Shown piece by piece: positions 23,917 through 36,800 of a DNA stretch of 44,093 nt. Under the pieces are notes generated by a model that was not told the origin of the DNA, made no database searches, and saw only the letters and a list, made by a program, of their open reading frames with translations. The DNA is from Deltaproteobacteria bacterium (GTDB taxonomy: Bacteria; Myxococcota_A; Polyangia; Haliangiales; Haliangiaceae). The stretch covers positions 1-44,093 of the forward strand of contig JAFAOG010000194.1 of NCBI GenBank assembly GCA_019237945.1, read 5' to 3'. Numbering within the stretch: position 1 is the stretch's first letter; the number at the start of each line of letters is the position of its first letter. Position numbers and translations under genes: made by a program.

Positions 23917-24666
23917 ATGCGCCAGCTCAGCCTCCCGATCGTCCTCGCCGTCGCCGCCTGCGGTGGCAGCTCTTCTCCCAAGCAGCAGCCCGATGCCGGC
24001 ACGACCGGTCATCCCGCCGACGCGCCGCAGCAGCAGGCCGACGCGCCGGTGCAGCACCAGCCCGATGCGCCGCCCGACTCGCCGGCGCAGGCCGCGTGTC
24101 TGGTCGCGTCGAGCCTGGGCACGATCACGCCGATCGCGCCGGCGATCGACGAGGACGCGGACCCGCCGACGTACCTGAGCTACCGCGACAACCTCAACGC
24201 CGACGCGCTGCCCGACGCGCTCGCGGTCCTGCTCTATCACGGCTACGGCGTGTTCACGGATACCGACATCGGCCCGATGACCGTGCAGCTGACGGGCGCC
24301 GAGGCGAGCTTCGACACCTGCGGCGCGTGCATCGTCGTCAGCGCCGACGTCGATCCCGACACGGGCCCGGCCGCGACGTACATGCCGACCGGTGGCACGC
24401 TGACGATCACGCAGACGTCGCCGCACTTTGCCGCGACGCTCACGAACGTCACGCTCGTCCACGTCGACATCGACCCCGACACGCTCGCGACGACCGCGAA
24501 CGCCGATGGCTGCTCGACGACGATCGACTCGCTGACGTTCGATCTCCAGGCGGCGCCGGATACGGGCAGCGGCAGCGGCTCGGGCAGCGGCAGCGGGTCG
24601 GGGTCGGGCAACGGCCCCGTGCGCCACGGCCTGCGCGTTCACAAGCTGACGAAGCGCACGCGCTAG
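23917..24666 (+). CDS. Secreted lipoprotein of unknown function with Gly-Ser tail
   Basis: 249 residues from MRQLSLPIVLAVAACGGSSS. A lipobox (VAAC, lipidated Cys16) follows a very short hydrophobic core. A Pro/Asp/Gln-rich linker (QQPDAGTTGHPADAPQQQAD) leads to a beta-rich domain with two Cys pairs (AACLVASS, DTCGACIVV, DGCSTTID) and ends in a (Gly-Ser)n stretch (24571-24611) and a basic tail KLTKRTR. The longer frame upstream is not protein-like. CG-GSSS followed by PDA-rich linkers is typical of Myxococcota surface lipoproteins. Its stop shares CTAG (24663-24666) with the convergent sigma54 regulator. No domain recognised. Confidence 0.75.
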   Translation: MRQLSLPIVLAVAACGGSSSPKQQPDAGTTGHPADAPQQQADAPVQHQPDAPPDSPAQAACLVASSLGTITPIAPAIDEDADPPTYLSYRDNLNADALPDALAVLLYHGYGVFTDTDIGPMTVQLTGAEASFDTCGACIVVSADVDPDTGPAATYMPTGGTLTITQTSPHFAATLTNVTLVHVDIDPDTLATTANADGCSTTIDSLTFDLQAAPDTGSGSGSGSGSGSGSGNGPVRHGLRVHKLTKRTR

Positions 24667-26048
24667 CTCTCGCTGCTCGAGTCTCGCGCGATTCCGTACT
24701 TGTCCATCAGCCTGTAAAGCTGGGTGCGATGGAGGCCGAGCGTGCGCGCGGCCGCGCTGACGACGCCGTTCGCCGCCTCGAGCGCCGCGAGCACCGCCGC
24801 CTTGTCGAGCGAGCCGGGCGTCGCGACGGGCGCGGAACGGTCGCCGCTCTGGGCGGTCGGTACCGGTGCGTCGAGCGGGAGGCCGGCGCCGTCGGGCAGA
24901 TCCTCGGGGCGTACGACGTCGCGACCCGCATCGCGCGCGGCGAGCGCGGCCTGGTGGACGGCGGCGATCAGCTCGCGCACGTTGCCCGGCCACGGGCGCA
25001 CGCAGCACGCCTCGACGAGCCGCGCATGCGCGCCGAGCTTCTTGTCGACGGACGCGAGCTCGCGGACGATCAGGCGCGCGATGTCGAGCTTGCGTGTGCG
25101 TAGCGGCGGCACGTGGACGACCGCGCGGGCGAGCCGGTAGTAGAGGTCCTCGCGGAACGTCTTCGCGGCGACCGCGGCGCGCAGCTCGCGATGGCTCGCG
25201 GCGACGACGCCGAGATCGATCGTGATCGAGGCGTTCGCACCGACCGGCGTGACCTCGTGCGTCTCGATCGCGCGGAGCAGCTTGGCCTGCACGGCCGGAT
25301 CGAGATCCGCGATCTCGTCCAGGAACAGCGTGCCGCCGTCGGCGCTCGCGAGATAGCCTTCCGCGTCCTGCGCGCCCGAGAACGCGCCCTTCTTCGCACC
25401 GAACAGCAGGCGCTCGGCGACGCCCTCGGGGATCGCGGCGCAGTTGACGGCGACGAACGGGCCGCTCTTGCGCGGGCCGCTCGCGTGATACAGCCGCGCG
25501 ACGAGCTCCTTGCCCGAGCCGCTCTCGCCGTGGACGAGCAGGGTAGGGCTCTGGCCGTGGCGCTTGACCTGGGTGTGCAGGCGCGCGAGCTCGGGGCCGA
25601 CGACGTGCTCGCCCGAGTCCTTCGTCGCGTCCGCATAGCCGCGACCGTCTGGCACGAGCAGGAACACCGAGTGCCCGATTCTTACGACGACCGTGCCGTG
25701 CGCGCGGACCTCGTTCGTGATCCGCTCGCCGTCGACATACGTACCGTTGCGGCTGCCGCGATCCGCGATCAGCCACGCGCCGCGCTCGAAGCGAATCGTC
25801 GCGTGCTCCTTCGAGACGCGGTCATCATCGACGACGGCCCGGCCGAGCTCGAGCTTCTTGCCGATGTCGAGGACGCGTACGTCGGGCTTGGTCCCGACGC
25901 ACACGAGCACGGCGACGGGTGCGCCCGGCTCCTCGCCGGCGACGGTCGAGACGTCATCGATCGTTTCGCGCACGGGACGAGCGAGAGTATCAAAGGTCGT
26001 GACACGCGTGACGACACGAACGCGGTCCAGCGCGTCGCAAGTCCGCAT
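24663..26048 (-). CDS. Sigma54-dependent transcription activator with N-terminal FHA domain
   Basis: 461 residues. The FHA domain (about 50-135: LELGRAVVDDDRVSKEHATI, RGSRNGTYVDGERI) binds phosphothreonine and thus links a Ser/Thr kinase to sigma54 transcription. The AAA+ core has Walker A GESGSGK (174-180), GAFSGA at 221-226 (the sigma54-contacting GAFTGA loop with Thr to Ser), Walker B LFLDEI (241-246), and REDLYYRL and WPGNVREL. A Fis-type helix-turn-helix closes it (AVLAALEAANGVVSAAARTL, GLHRTQLYRL). This FHA class is abundant in myxobacteria. The start may be ATG 26048 or a later GTG; no strong Shine-Dalgarno. The upstream kinase is unknown, but kinase genes such as that at 3973 are candidates. 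Confidence 0.93.
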   Translation of the reverse strand: MRTCDALDRVRVVTRVTTFDTLARPVRETIDDVSTVAGEEPGAPVAVLVCVGTKPDVRVLDIGKKLELGRAVVDDDRVSKEHATIRFERGAWLIADRGSRNGTYVDGERITNEVRAHGTVVVRIGHSVFLLVPDGRGYADATKDSGEHVVGPELARLHTQVKRHGQSPTLLVHGESGSGKELVARLYHASGPRKSGPFVAVNCAAIPEGVAERLLFGAKKGAFSGAQDAEGYLASADGGTLFLDEIADLDPAVQAKLLRAIETHEVTPVGANASITIDLGVVAASHRELRAAVAAKTFREDLYYRLARAVVHVPPLRTRKLDIARLIVRELASVDKKLGAHARLVEACCVRPWPGNVRELIAAVHQAALAARDAGRDVVRPEDLPDGAGLPLDAPVPTAQSGDRSAPVATPGSLDKAAVLAALEAANGVVSAAARTLGLHRTQLYRLMDKYGIARDSSSES

Positions 26049-26050
26049 CC

Positions 26051-26072
26051 TGCCGCGAAATGCTGCGCGGCA
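26051..26072. promoter_or_regulatory. Inverted repeat between the sigma54 regulator and a divergent membrane protein
   Basis: Arms TGCCGCG (26051-26057) and CGCGGCA (26066-26072) are perfect 7-bp complements around an 8-bp AT-containing centre. The repeat sits in the 59-bp divergent interval, directly next to the regulator start. Candidate operator, for instance for autoregulation through the Fis-type domain. Confidence 0.35.
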
Positions 26073-26107
26073 TGTCCCTTGCCATGGCGACCGGGCGGAG
26101 GATTTCC

Positions 26108-26532
26108 ATGAACACGCCCAAGCTCGTCACGCCCACGCTCTCGCCCCAGCTCGTCTGGCTCTTCGCCGCGATCACGCTCGCCGCCACGATCGGCAGCAAC
26201 TACGTGATCCCGCACGTCATCCACCATCCGATCACGCCGAAGGCGCTCGGCGGCATCTACTGCGCGATCTTCGCGATCGGCGCGGCCGCCGCGACTGCGC
26301 TGACGACCGCGCGCGGTCGCTACGTGTTCCTCGCGTTCGCCGTCGGGTCGGCCGGGCTCGCCGCGTTCTTCTACATCGTGCTCGCGAAGGCGTTCGGCAG
26401 CGGCCTCGGCGGTGCGCTCGGCACGTTCTTCGGCGCGTTCTTCGCGCTCGGGACGCTGTTCGCGTCGATCGCGGGGACGATCCTCGGCCGCAAGCTCCGC
26501 GGCGAGCAGGTCAGCTGGAGCGTGTCGATGGG

Positions 26533-26536
<4 letters not shown>
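26108..26536 (+). CDS. Small four-helix membrane protein of unknown function
   Basis: 142 residues from ATG 26108, preceded by GCGGAGGATTTCC (strong Shine-Dalgarno). Four membrane helices: [60 protein letters not shown], and [20 protein letters not shown] through GTILG. Polar ends are short. No recognised family. It stands alone between a divergent regulator and convergent hutH, with which it shares CTAG (26533-26536). Confidence 0.75.
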
Positions 26537-28074
<1,538 letters not shown>

Positions 28075-28161
28075 GGGCGGAGGTGTAGCACGGCCAACTC
28101 CTCGGAATGACGGCCTGCCGGCGTTGACACCTCGCATCCAAGGTGGTGATCTGGATGGGCG

Positions 28162-31100
28162 TTGGGTTCTCCACCCGAAGATGACGCGGGCGCGGACGAG
28201 GGCGCGCCCGAATCGCCCGCTCCTCCCGCGAAAAGCGGCGGCTCGCTCGCCGCGCGCATGGATGCGTTCCTGGCCGAGCACAGCGGCGATGATGAGGACG
28301 CGCCTGCGAAGTCCGCGCGTCCGATGACCTCGGGAGACGCCGAGTCAATCGACGTCGACGAGATCGAGGAAGTCGAACCGGATGTCAGCGGGCCGAGCAA
28401 GCCGGCGCCCGCGCCGGTGACGCCGCCTGCGTTCCGCCCGCCGCCGGTGCCGCCGCGCCCCGTCGTCGCGATTCCGCCGCCGCGCCCGGGAGGCATCCCG
28501 TCGCCGCCCGGTGGCGTGCCGAAGATGAAGCCGCCGGCGATTCCGCCGATGCGGACGAGCCAGCCGATTCCCCAGGTCTCGATTCCCGCGCCGCGCGTCT
28601 CCGTGCCGCCGATCGCGGCATCCGTGCCGCCGCCGGCCGCCGATGCGCGCAGCAAGCCGCCGACCGGCCCGATGCCGACGCTCGAGCCGCGCACGAAGCC
28701 CCCGACCGCACCGCCGCAGCCCGGCGAGATGAGCGTCCCGCGCACGAAACCGCCGACCGCGCCGCCGCGGCCGCGCACGCCGACAGGCGAGCCGCGATTC
28801 AAGACGGGCGAGCACGCGCCGGTGCAGGCGCATGCAGACGACGATGTACTGAGCCACGGCACCGATCTGTCACAGCCGGTCGACGGTGGTGTCGAGGTCG
28901 GGACCGCGGAGCCGAACATCGTCGTCGATCAGCCGCTCGAGGCGGCGCTCGAGTCGCCGACCGTCGTCGACAAGGCGATCGGCGAGCTCGGCGAGGCCGG
29001 CGGCGAGAAGCGCGCCGAGGCGATGAGCAAGGAGCTCGAGGCGAAGGTCCTGACGGATCCCGCCGCGGCCGCGTACATCGCGTACGAGCTCGGCGAGCTG
29101 TACGAGCGCCGGCTTGCCGACGAGGCGCGCGCGGTGAAGGCGTTCGGGCGCGCGCTCAACCTCGATCCGTCGCTGCGGCCGAACCTGTGGGCGATCCGGC
29201 GCGTGTTCTATCGCCGCCAGCTGTGGCCGAATCTCGCGAAGCTCGTCGATGCGGAGGTCGCGTACGCGCGCGACGACGCCGAGCGGGCGGATCTGTTGCT
29301 CGAGAAGGCGCGCGTCGTCGGCCATCGGCTGAACGAGCCCGGCGAGGCGCGCAACGCGCTCGACGAGGCGGTCGCGATCGCGCCGGCGCATCAGGGCGTG
29401 CTGCTCGAGCTCGAGCGCGTGGCGGCGAAGGCCGGCGACATCGGCGCGCTGCTCGATGTCTGGGAGCGGCTCGCGGACGCGGTCGAGCACCCGTCGCGCA
29501 AGATCGCGTACTGGCTCGAGGTCGGCCGCGGTGCCGCGAGCAACGGCGAGCTGCCGCGTGCGATCGAGGCGTTCGAGAAGGCGTCGCAGCTCGCGGGCAC
29601 GACGCCGGCGGCCGAGCGCGTCGCGCGCGAGCGGTTGCGCGTCATCGAGGAGCACGGGACGCCGGCCGATATCGCGGCCGCGATCGATGCGCTGTCGAGC
29701 GTGCTGCTCGCGGCGTTCGGCCCGGCGGGTCCGGCGGCCGACGCCCCGGCGACCGACCGCGCGGTCCACCTGCGGCACGAGCTCGTCGCGCTGCGCCGCC
29801 GGCAAGCGCAGCTCGCGCGCAGCGAGTCGCCCGACAAGGCGTGGGAGCTGTTGCAGCAGGCGAGCGCGATGGCGCCGGGCGAGGCGATCGTGCTCGCGGA
29901 TCTAACCGAGCTTGCCGAGGAGCTCGGCCGCTACGCCGACCTCGCGGAGCTCGTGCAGAGCTGGCAGGCCGTCGAAGGCGATCCGGCGCGCGCGATGGTG
30001 CTGTCGATCCGGCGCGCGGATGCATTGCTGCGCGGTGGCGCGCGCGATCAGGCGCGGGCGCTGCTCGCGTCGCTCGAGGCCGCGGCGCCCGGCTTCGTCG
30101 TGCTGACGAGCGCCGCCGAGCGCGATGCCCTCGGCCGCCAGGATGCGCGCGCGCTCGCGAACACGCTGCTGTCGGCGGCGCATGCCGCGCACCTCGGCAC
30201 GTGGCTCGGACCCGGGCAGGATCCGCAGCCGGATCCGAATGCGGCGGCGGCGCTCTACGTCCAGGCCGCCGAGCTGCTCGCGTACGAGGTCGCGGCGCAC
30301 GATGCGCCCGAGGCGCCCGAGCTGTTCAACGAGGCGCGTGCTGCACTCGGCAAGGCGCTCGAAGCGGTGCCCGATTATCCGCCGGCGATCGAAGCGCTCG
30401 TCGAGCTCGATGATGCGCAGGGCCAGGTCGGCGAGGCGCTCGCACGCCTGCGCGGCGCGGCCGAGCGTGCGGGCAAGGCAGACAAGCGTCCGCTGCTCGA
30501 GCGCGCCGTGCGTCTCGCGCGCGGTCACGGCGATCTCGATGCGGTGCTCGCCCTCGAGCAGGAGCTGATCGCGCTCGCGCCCGATGATCTGCCGTTGCGG
30601 TGGCGGCTCGAGTCGACGCTCGCGCAGCTCGGCAAGGATGACGAGCGCGCCGCGCTACTCGTCCAGATCGCGGCCGACGAGACCGATGCGACACGCCGCG
30701 GAACCGCGCTGTCGAGTGCGGCACGTCTGCGCGAGCGCGCCGGTCAGGTCGAGGCGGCGACCGATCTGTATCGCCAGGTGCTCGTGCTGTGGCCCGAGGA
30801 CACGTTCGCGCGCGAGTCGCTCGTCGATCTGCTGCGCGCGCAGGAGAAGTGGACCGAGCTCGTCGCGGAGCGGCGCGCCGAGGCGCGGGCGCTGCCCGAT
30901 GGACCGGCCGCGCGACGTGCGCTGCGCGAGGCGGCGTGGGTGCTCGAGGTCCGGCTCGGCGATGCGGCGCAGGCCGCGCAGGTCTACGAGGAGTGGTCGC
31001 AGCGGTTCCCCGACGACATCGCGGCGATCGAAGGCGTCGCGCGGTGTCGCGCGGCGGCGAACGACTGGGCCGGCGAGGCGAGGGCGCGCGCGCAGGCCGC

Positions 31101-33861
31101 GGAGAACTCCTCGCCCGATGCGCGCTGGCTGTATGCGCGGGCGCTCGAGCGCGCGAACCAGCACGACGACGCGGCCGATCAGTACCGCCAGCTGCTGCAG
31201 ATCGACGAGTCGCAGCCGTCGTTGCCCGCGATCGGCGCGACGCTGTCGCTCGGCGACCTCGCCGCCGCGCGCGGCGACACCGTGATGCGCGTCGAGGCGA
31301 CGGCATCGCTCGCGGGCCGCACCAGCGATCCGGCGCTCGGCAGCGCGCTCGCCGAGGACAGCGGCTGGATGTACGCGCTCGTGCTCGAGGACTTCGACCG
31401 CGCGGCGGCCTCGTTCGAGGCGGCGATCACGCTCGATCCGACGCGGCGCGGGGCGCTGCTCGGTGCGGCGCTCGTCGGCGCGCGGCGCGGTGATCAGCCG
31501 GCGATGGCGCAGGCGTACGAAGGCCTCGCGGCCGCGGTCAGCGCGCAGATGCCCGAGGCGGCGGCGGCGCTGCTGCTGCGCGGTGCCGCGATGGCGGCCG
31601 CGAGCGGCGATCTCGAGCTCGCGAACCAGCGCGTGCTCGCGGCGCGTACCGCGTCGCCCGACGATACGAGCGCGCTGCTCGTCGTCGCCGAGACCGGCCA
31701 GCTGCCGCACGTCGATCCGGCCGATGCATTCGCGGCCGTCGATCCGCTGCTCGCGCGCGCCGAGGTGCTCGAGATGCGCGGCGCGCTCGCGGACGATCCA
31801 GCGGCGCGGGCGTCGTGGGAGCTCGATCGCGCGGAGGCGCTGGAGCTCGCCGGCCGGCTGCGCGAGTCCGGGGCGGTCGTCGCGGCCGTGATCAAGACGC
31901 GCCCCGATGATCTCCGTGCGTTGTCGGCGCTGCGCCGGATGGCGACGCGCGCGGGCGACAAGTCGACGCAAGCATCGGCCGCATACGCGCTCGCCCGCGT
32001 GATCGGCGATCCGACCGCGAAGCTCGAGATGCTGCGCGAGGCGGCCGCGATCTTCGACGGGCCCGGCTTGCCGCGGAACACCGACTATGCGGTCGCGACG
32101 TATCGCCGGATCGTCGCCGCCGAGCGCGGCGCGTTCGAGCACGAGCGCCTGCTCGAGCTGCTGCGCGAGCGCCGCGATACCCGCGGCCTCGTCGCCGCGA
32201 TCACCGATCGCCTCGCCTGGCTCGAGGCCGAAGGCGGCGCGACCGAGACCGTCGTCCCGCTGCTGCTCGAGCGCGCGACCGTGCTGCACGGCCTGGGCGA
32301 GACCGAGAACGCGATGGCGGATCTCGATGCGCTGCTCGATCGCTCGACGAAGAACGTCGAGGCGCTCCGGTTCCGCGCCGACCTCGCGTTCAACGCGGGT
32401 GATGTCGATACGGCGGTGTCGCTGTGGCGCCGCTACCTCGCCGCCGAGACGCGTGCGCCGCGGCGTGCCGAGGTCGAGCTGCAGCTCTCGCAGGTGCTCG
32501 CCGAGAACACCGGCGATCTCGCGGGCGCGATCGAACAGCTCGAACGTGTCGTCGAGGGCGCGTCTGATGACGTCCAGCTGCGCGAGCGCCTGCTCGGCCT
32601 GTGTCTGCGCGCGAACGACTACGACCGCGCCGTCAAGGAGCTGCGCGCGCTCGCCCGGATGCGCGCGACGCCGCAGGAACGCGCCCGCGAGGAGCTGCGT
32701 CTCGGCCTGATGCTGCGCGACAAGCTCAACGACCGCAACGGCGCACGCCTTGCCCTCGATCGCGCGCGCACGCTCGACCCGGTCAACCTCGACGTCGTGC
32801 GCGAGCTCGCGGATCTGCTCGAGCCGCCGGCGCGCGCGCAGATGCTCGGCGCGACCGCGGTCAACCTGCGCGACGCGATCCAGCAGGGCCCCGGCCGCGC
32901 GCAATTCTACGACCGGCTCGCGCAGGTCAACTCGTGGCAGCCCGACGTCGACGCGCGATGGCTCGCGCTCGCGGCGTTCGAGGCGCTCGGCACACCGGCG
33001 CCCGATCAGAAGCAGGTGCTCGCGGCCGGCCGCAGCCAGCTCAAGGCGCCGACGCGCATCAAGCTCGACGACGCGTCGCGGCGGATGCTGCGCGGCGAGC
33101 TCGGCGGACCGCTGCTCGAATTGTGGCGCGCGATCGCGCCCGGCGTGCAGGTCGCGACCGGCGTCGATCCGGGCAAGCTCGGCTTTGGCCGCGGTGATCG
33201 CCTCGCCGTGAAGAAGCTCGGCGACAAGTTCGAGCCGCTCGTCACGGCGCTGACCGCGTTCGGCGTGGAGGACGTCGACGTCTACATCAGCGCGTCGCGC
33301 GGTGGGTTTGCTCGCTCGCTCGCCGCCGAGACGCCGATCCTGTGCCTTGGCGCCGACGTCGCCGCCGCGAGCACGCCGCAGCAGCGCTTCCTGCTCGGCC
33401 GCGCGGTCGCCACGCTCGCGGAGGGCACGAGCGCGCTCGATGCGCTGCGCGAGGGCGAGCTCGCATGGACGATCGCGGCCGCGCTGCGCGCGTTCGATCA
33501 GCCCGTGCCGGCGCAGCTCGCCGAGGTCGTCGCCGGCGAGGACGCGCCGATCGCCGAACGCGCGAAGGTTCTCAAGAAGGAGCTGTCGCGGAAGGCACGC
33601 GGCGTCGTGCAGCAGCTCGGGCGCTCCGCCGGCGAGTCCGATGTCGCCCAGTTCGAGGCGGCCGCGATCGCGGTCGGTCAGCGCGCGGGCCTCGTGTGGG
33701 CCGGCGACCTCGCGGTCGCGCTGAGCGTGCTCGACGTCGGCAAGGGAGGCCGCTCGATCACCGACAGCGCCGCTGCGCTCGCGCTCGTCGCGTGGTCGGT
33801 CTCCGACGAACACCTGAAGCTCCGCGACAAGCTCGGCGTCGCGATCAAGGGAGCGCGGTAA
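28162..33861 (+). CDS. Giant TPR-type repeat protein 1 with disordered Pro-rich N-terminus
   Basis: 1899 residues if started at TTG 28162; ATG 28258 ([15 protein letters not shown]) is the alternative, and a TTGACA at 28124-28129 would favour it. Residues about 35-250 are acidic then Pro-rich and disordered, with near-repeats ([25 protein letters not shown]). From about 280 to 1600 the protein is an array of Ala/Leu-rich helical repeats of TPR/SEL type (for example [33 protein letters not shown]). The last 250 residues (about 1646-1899) form a separate domain shared with the next gene ([31 protein letters not shown]). No signal peptide or membrane helix, so cytoplasmic. Such proteins usually scaffold many partners. 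The TAA overlaps the next ATG by one base (TAATG). Confidence 0.85.
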   Translation: MGSPPEDDAGADEGAPESPAPPAKSGGSLAARMDAFLAEHSGDDEDAPAKSARPMTSGDAESIDVDEIEEVEPDVSGPSKPAPAPVTPPAFRPPPVPPRPVVAIPPPRPGGIPSPPGGVPKMKPPAIPPMRTSQPIPQVSIPAPRVSVPPIAASVPPPAADARSKPPTGPMPTLEPRTKPPTAPPQPGEMSVPRTKPPTAPPRPRTPTGEPRFKTGEHAPVQAHADDDVLSHGTDLSQPVDGGVEVGTAEPNIVVDQPLEAALESPTVVDKAIGELGEAGGEKRAEAMSKELEAKVLTDPAAAAYIAYELGELYERRLADEARAVKAFGRALNLDPSLRPNLWAIRRVFYRRQLWPNLAKLVDAEVAYARDDAERADLLLEKARVVGHRLNEPGEARNALDEAVAIAPAHQGVLLELERVAAKAGDIGALLDVWERLADAVEHPSRKIAYWLEVGRGAASNGELPRAIEAFEKASQLAGTTPAAERVARERLRVIEEHGTPADIAAAIDALSSVLLAAFGPAGPAADAPATDRAVHLRHELVALRRRQAQLARSESPDKAWELLQQASAMAPGEAIVLADLTELAEELGRYADLAELVQSWQAVEGDPARAMVLSIRRADALLRGGARDQARALLASLEAAAPGFVVLTSAAERDALGRQDARALANTLLSAAHAAHLGTWLGPGQDPQPDPNAAAALYVQAAELLAYEVAAHDAPEAPELFNEARAALGKALEAVPDYPPAIEALVELDDAQGQVGEALARLRGAAERAGKADKRPLLERAVRLARGHGDLDAVLALEQELIALAPDDLPLRWRLESTLAQLGKDDERAALLVQIAADETDATRRGTALSSAARLRERAGQVEAATDLYRQVLVLWPEDTFARESLVDLLRAQEKWTELVAERRAEARALPDGPAARRALREAAWVLEVRLGDAAQAAQVYEEWSQRFPDDIAAIEGVARCRAAANDWAGEARARAQAAENSSPDARWLYARALERANQHDDAADQYRQLLQIDESQPSLPAIGATLSLGDLAAARGDTVMRVEATASLAGRTSDPALGSALAEDSGWMYALVLEDFDRAAASFEAAITLDPTRRGALLGAALVGARRGDQPAMAQAYEGLAAAVSAQMPEAAAALLLRGAAMAAASGDLELANQRVLAARTASPDDTSALLVVAETGQLPHVDPADAFAAVDPLLARAEVLEMRGALADDPAARASWELDRAEALELAGRLRESGAVVAAVIKTRPDDLRALSALRRMATRAGDKSTQASAAYALARVIGDPTAKLEMLREAAAIFDGPGLPRNTDYAVATYRRIVAAERGAFEHERLLELLRERRDTRGLVAAITDRLAWLEAEGGATETVVPLLLERATVLHGLGETENAMADLDALLDRSTKNVEALRFRADLAFNAGDVDTAVSLWRRYLAAETRAPRRAEVELQLSQVLAENTGDLAGAIEQLERVVEGASDDVQLRERLLGLCLRANDYDRAVKELRALARMRATPQERAREELRLGLMLRDKLNDRNGARLALDRARTLDPVNLDVVRELADLLEPPARAQMLGATAVNLRDAIQQGPGRAQFYDRLAQVNSWQPDVDARWLALAAFEALGTPAPDQKQVLAAGRSQLKAPTRIKLDDASRRMLRGELGGPLLELWRAIAPGVQVATGVDPGKLGFGRGDRLAVKKLGDKFEPLVTALTAFGVEDVDVYISASRGGFARSLAAETPILCLGADVAAASTPQQRFLLGRAVATLAEGTSALDALREGELAWTIAAALRAFDQPVPAQLAEVVAGEDAPIAERAKVLKKELSRKARGVVQQLGRSAGESDVAQFEAAAIAVGQRAGLVWAGDLAVALSVLDVGKGGRSITDSAAALALVAWSVSDEHLKLRDKLGVAIKGAR

Positions 33862-36800
33862 TGAGCGACCCCAAGAAGCCCACGACCGGCACGCAGAAGC
33901 CGTTCCTCGCCGAGGACGATCTCAACAGCGAGCTCGATGCGTGGGACAACATGTTCGATCAGCTGCACGAGAGCGGTCCCGCCGCGCTCGACGAGCAGCC
34001 GATGGCGTGGCCCGCGCCCGCCGCCGAGATCGCATCGCCGCCCCCGCCGCGCGTCCCCGAGCCCGCGCTCACGCAGCCCGACGCGAGCCACACCGTCGAT
34101 GACTTCGCGCCATTCGAGGGCCGCGAGCCTGATCTCGACGAGCAGATGACGCTCGATCGCGCGACCGGCGGCGAGGTCGGCGATGCGACGAGCCTGACCG
34201 TCGGCGCGGCAACGTGGGACTCCGATCCGCACGAGGCTGATTTCTCCGACGTTGGCGCGACCGGCGAGCCCGCCGCGCTCGGCGAGATGCTCGGCGCGAA
34301 CCCGGCGATCCCCGAGGCGATCGAGCCCGTCGAAGAAGAAGACGTCTACACCAGCGCGTCGCGCCCGGGTCTGGAGGCCGCGGATCGCGACGGGGTGCCT
34401 CCCGAAGATCCGCTTGCGGCGCCGCCGGCTCCCGCGGTTCCGCGCACGATCACGGCGAAGCGCACGGGCCCCGCGATCATTCGCCGCCAGACGCCACCGG
34501 CCGTGCCGCAGGTGCCGGCCGCTCCGGCGCGGCCGTCGGCGAACGACTTCGGCGATTTCAACGAATCGACGCGCGTCGCGAGCCTCGACGAGATCGAAGC
34601 GCAGGCCGAGGTGGCACGCGGTCCCGATCGCAGCAAGGCGCCGACCGCGCCGCCGCCGATGTCGTTCGCGCCGTCGTACGGCGAGGCCGAGGCGCAGCCC
34701 GACGACGATTACGAGATCGAGATCGGGGCCAACGAGGAGGAGCCGGCGCCCGCGCAGGAAGCGCCCGCGCCGCGCCGCACCGTCGCGCACGTCGTTCGAC
34801 GCGATCCGCGGTTGCCCTCGCCGCCCGCGAATCGCCGCGAGTCGGAGCCGGTGATCGAGGTCGAGCGTGGGGCGAGCGAACCGCGCGGCGAAGATGACTT
34901 CTCCGACGTCGCGGGCGACTTCCGCGGCGAGGCGCGGATCCCGGATGATCTTCCGACGCGGCACGTCCCCGAACAGGGCGAGATGGACGCGGGCGACGCC
35001 TACGTCCCGATGTCGCCGATCGAGCCCGACATCGCGCCGCTCGACGATGACGGCGTCGATGCGGAGACGAGCATCGCGGTGCAGAAGGCGCCCGAGGCGC
35101 CCGAGCCGTCGCCGTCCGAGACGATGCCGGGCATGGGCGTGCGGCCGCCCGCGCTGCTCGACCTCTACCCGCGCGTCAAGACGCCGACCTCCGTGCCGCC
35201 GCTCGGCAGCGAGGCCCTCGAGACGCTGCAGGGCGTTGGCACCGACAAGCCGCGCCGCAGCGTGCGCCTCGAGACGCCGCTGCCCGGCGAGGAGCACGTC
35301 GAGGTCGAGCCCGCGATCGATCTAGATGCGATCGGCGTCGACTCGACGTGGCCCGAGCAGCTGCAGCCGATGCCGACGACGCAGCTCGACGAGGATTCCG
35401 CGCACTGGCTGCTCGTCTACGAGCGAGAGCTCTGCACCGTCGACGAGCCCGCGCAGACCGCGGCGCTGCGGATCGAGGCCGGGCGCCTGTGCGAGCGCCT
35501 CGGCGACATCGATCGGGCGCGCTCCCACTACGATGCCGCGTTGCTCGCCGATCCGCGCGCGACGGCTGCGCTGCGCGGATTGCGCCGCATCGCGCGAACG
35601 CAGAGCGACCTCGTCGAGGCGACGCGCCAGCTCGACGCCGAGATCGCGGTCGCCGGTGCGCTCGAACGTCGGCCGCTCGGTCACTACCGGATCGATCTGT
35701 TGCTCGCGAGCGGCGAGCAGGACCTCGCGCGCGTTGCCGCCGGCGAGATCCTCGACAGCGCGCCGTCCGACGTGCGCGCGTTGCTCGCGCAACTCGAGCT
35801 CGCGTTCCTCGACGGCCGCGCCGACGAATTCGGCCACGCGCTCGAGCAGCTCGCGCACGCGGTCACCGACAACGAGCTGCGCGCCGCCGTCCAGCAGGCA
35901 CGCGCCGCGCTCGCCGCGCACCACAACGACACCGCCGGTGCCGCGACGTGGTTCGCCGCCGCCGCGGAGTCCGATCCGGGCTCGCTCGGCGCGCGCCTCG
36001 GTGCGATCCGCCAGGCGACGGCCGGCGGCAATGCCGCGGGAGCCGCCGCGGCGCTGCTCGATCTCGCGAAGCAGCTGCGCGAGGCCGATCCGTACACGTC
36101 CGCCGCGCTCGCGCTGCGCGCCCAGTTCTGGACGAAGGGCGAGAGCGCCACCGCCGCCGCCCAGGTCGCGCAGATGGCGCTGCCGGGCGAGCCGCTCGTC
36201 GCGCGCGTCGCCGCCGAAACCGCGATGGCGGCGCAGGATCCGGTGCTCGCGGGGCAGGCGCTCGCCGCGTGGGCCGCGACGAATGCGCCGTCGGCCGAGC
36301 GCGCGTACGCCGCGGGTCGCGCCGCCGAGCTCGATCCGGGCCGCGGCGCAGAGCTGTGGGCCCTCGCGCTCGCGCACGATCCGGGCGACGACTACGCAGC
36401 GGCGCAGCTGCGCACCGCGCACGTCGCGTCCGAGCACACGCAGCGCGCGATCGAGGTCGACATGCAGGTCGCCGCCGACGTCGAGCGCGATCGCGCCCGC
36501 CTGCGCGCCGCGTTCGGCCTGATCGCCGACGGTCAGCTCGATGCCGCGATCGCACTGCTCGGCACCGCGCGCGAGCAGCGACTCGGATCGATCGCCCTGT
36601 CGGAGGCGCTCGCCGAGGCCCTCGCGGCCGCGAATCGCTGGGGTGACCGCGCGAAGCTGCTCGCCGAGATCGCGGCGAACCCGCCGGAGAACATGGACAA
36701 GGAGCTCGCGCAGCTCCGCAGCGCGCTCGCGTGGGAAGAAGCGGTCGGAGCGGCCGCGGCCGCGGAGTCGATCGACGTCGACGATCTGCAGCGCACCACG

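Noticed and set aside
24571-24611. A non-coding microsatellite
   Set aside because: It is the in-frame Gly-Ser stretch at the end of the lipoprotein gene.
28124-28152. A full promoter for giant TPR gene 1 (TTGACA at 28124-28129)
   Set aside because: The -35 is perfect, but no acceptable -10 lies 16-18 bp downstream (TGATCT is poor), so it is only mentioned in the gene entry.
33342-33860. An upstream extension of giant TPR gene 2 by 173 residues
   Set aside because: It would overlap the conserved end of TPR gene 1 in another frame and is Arg-rich noise; the TAATG at 33859 gives a natural coupled start.
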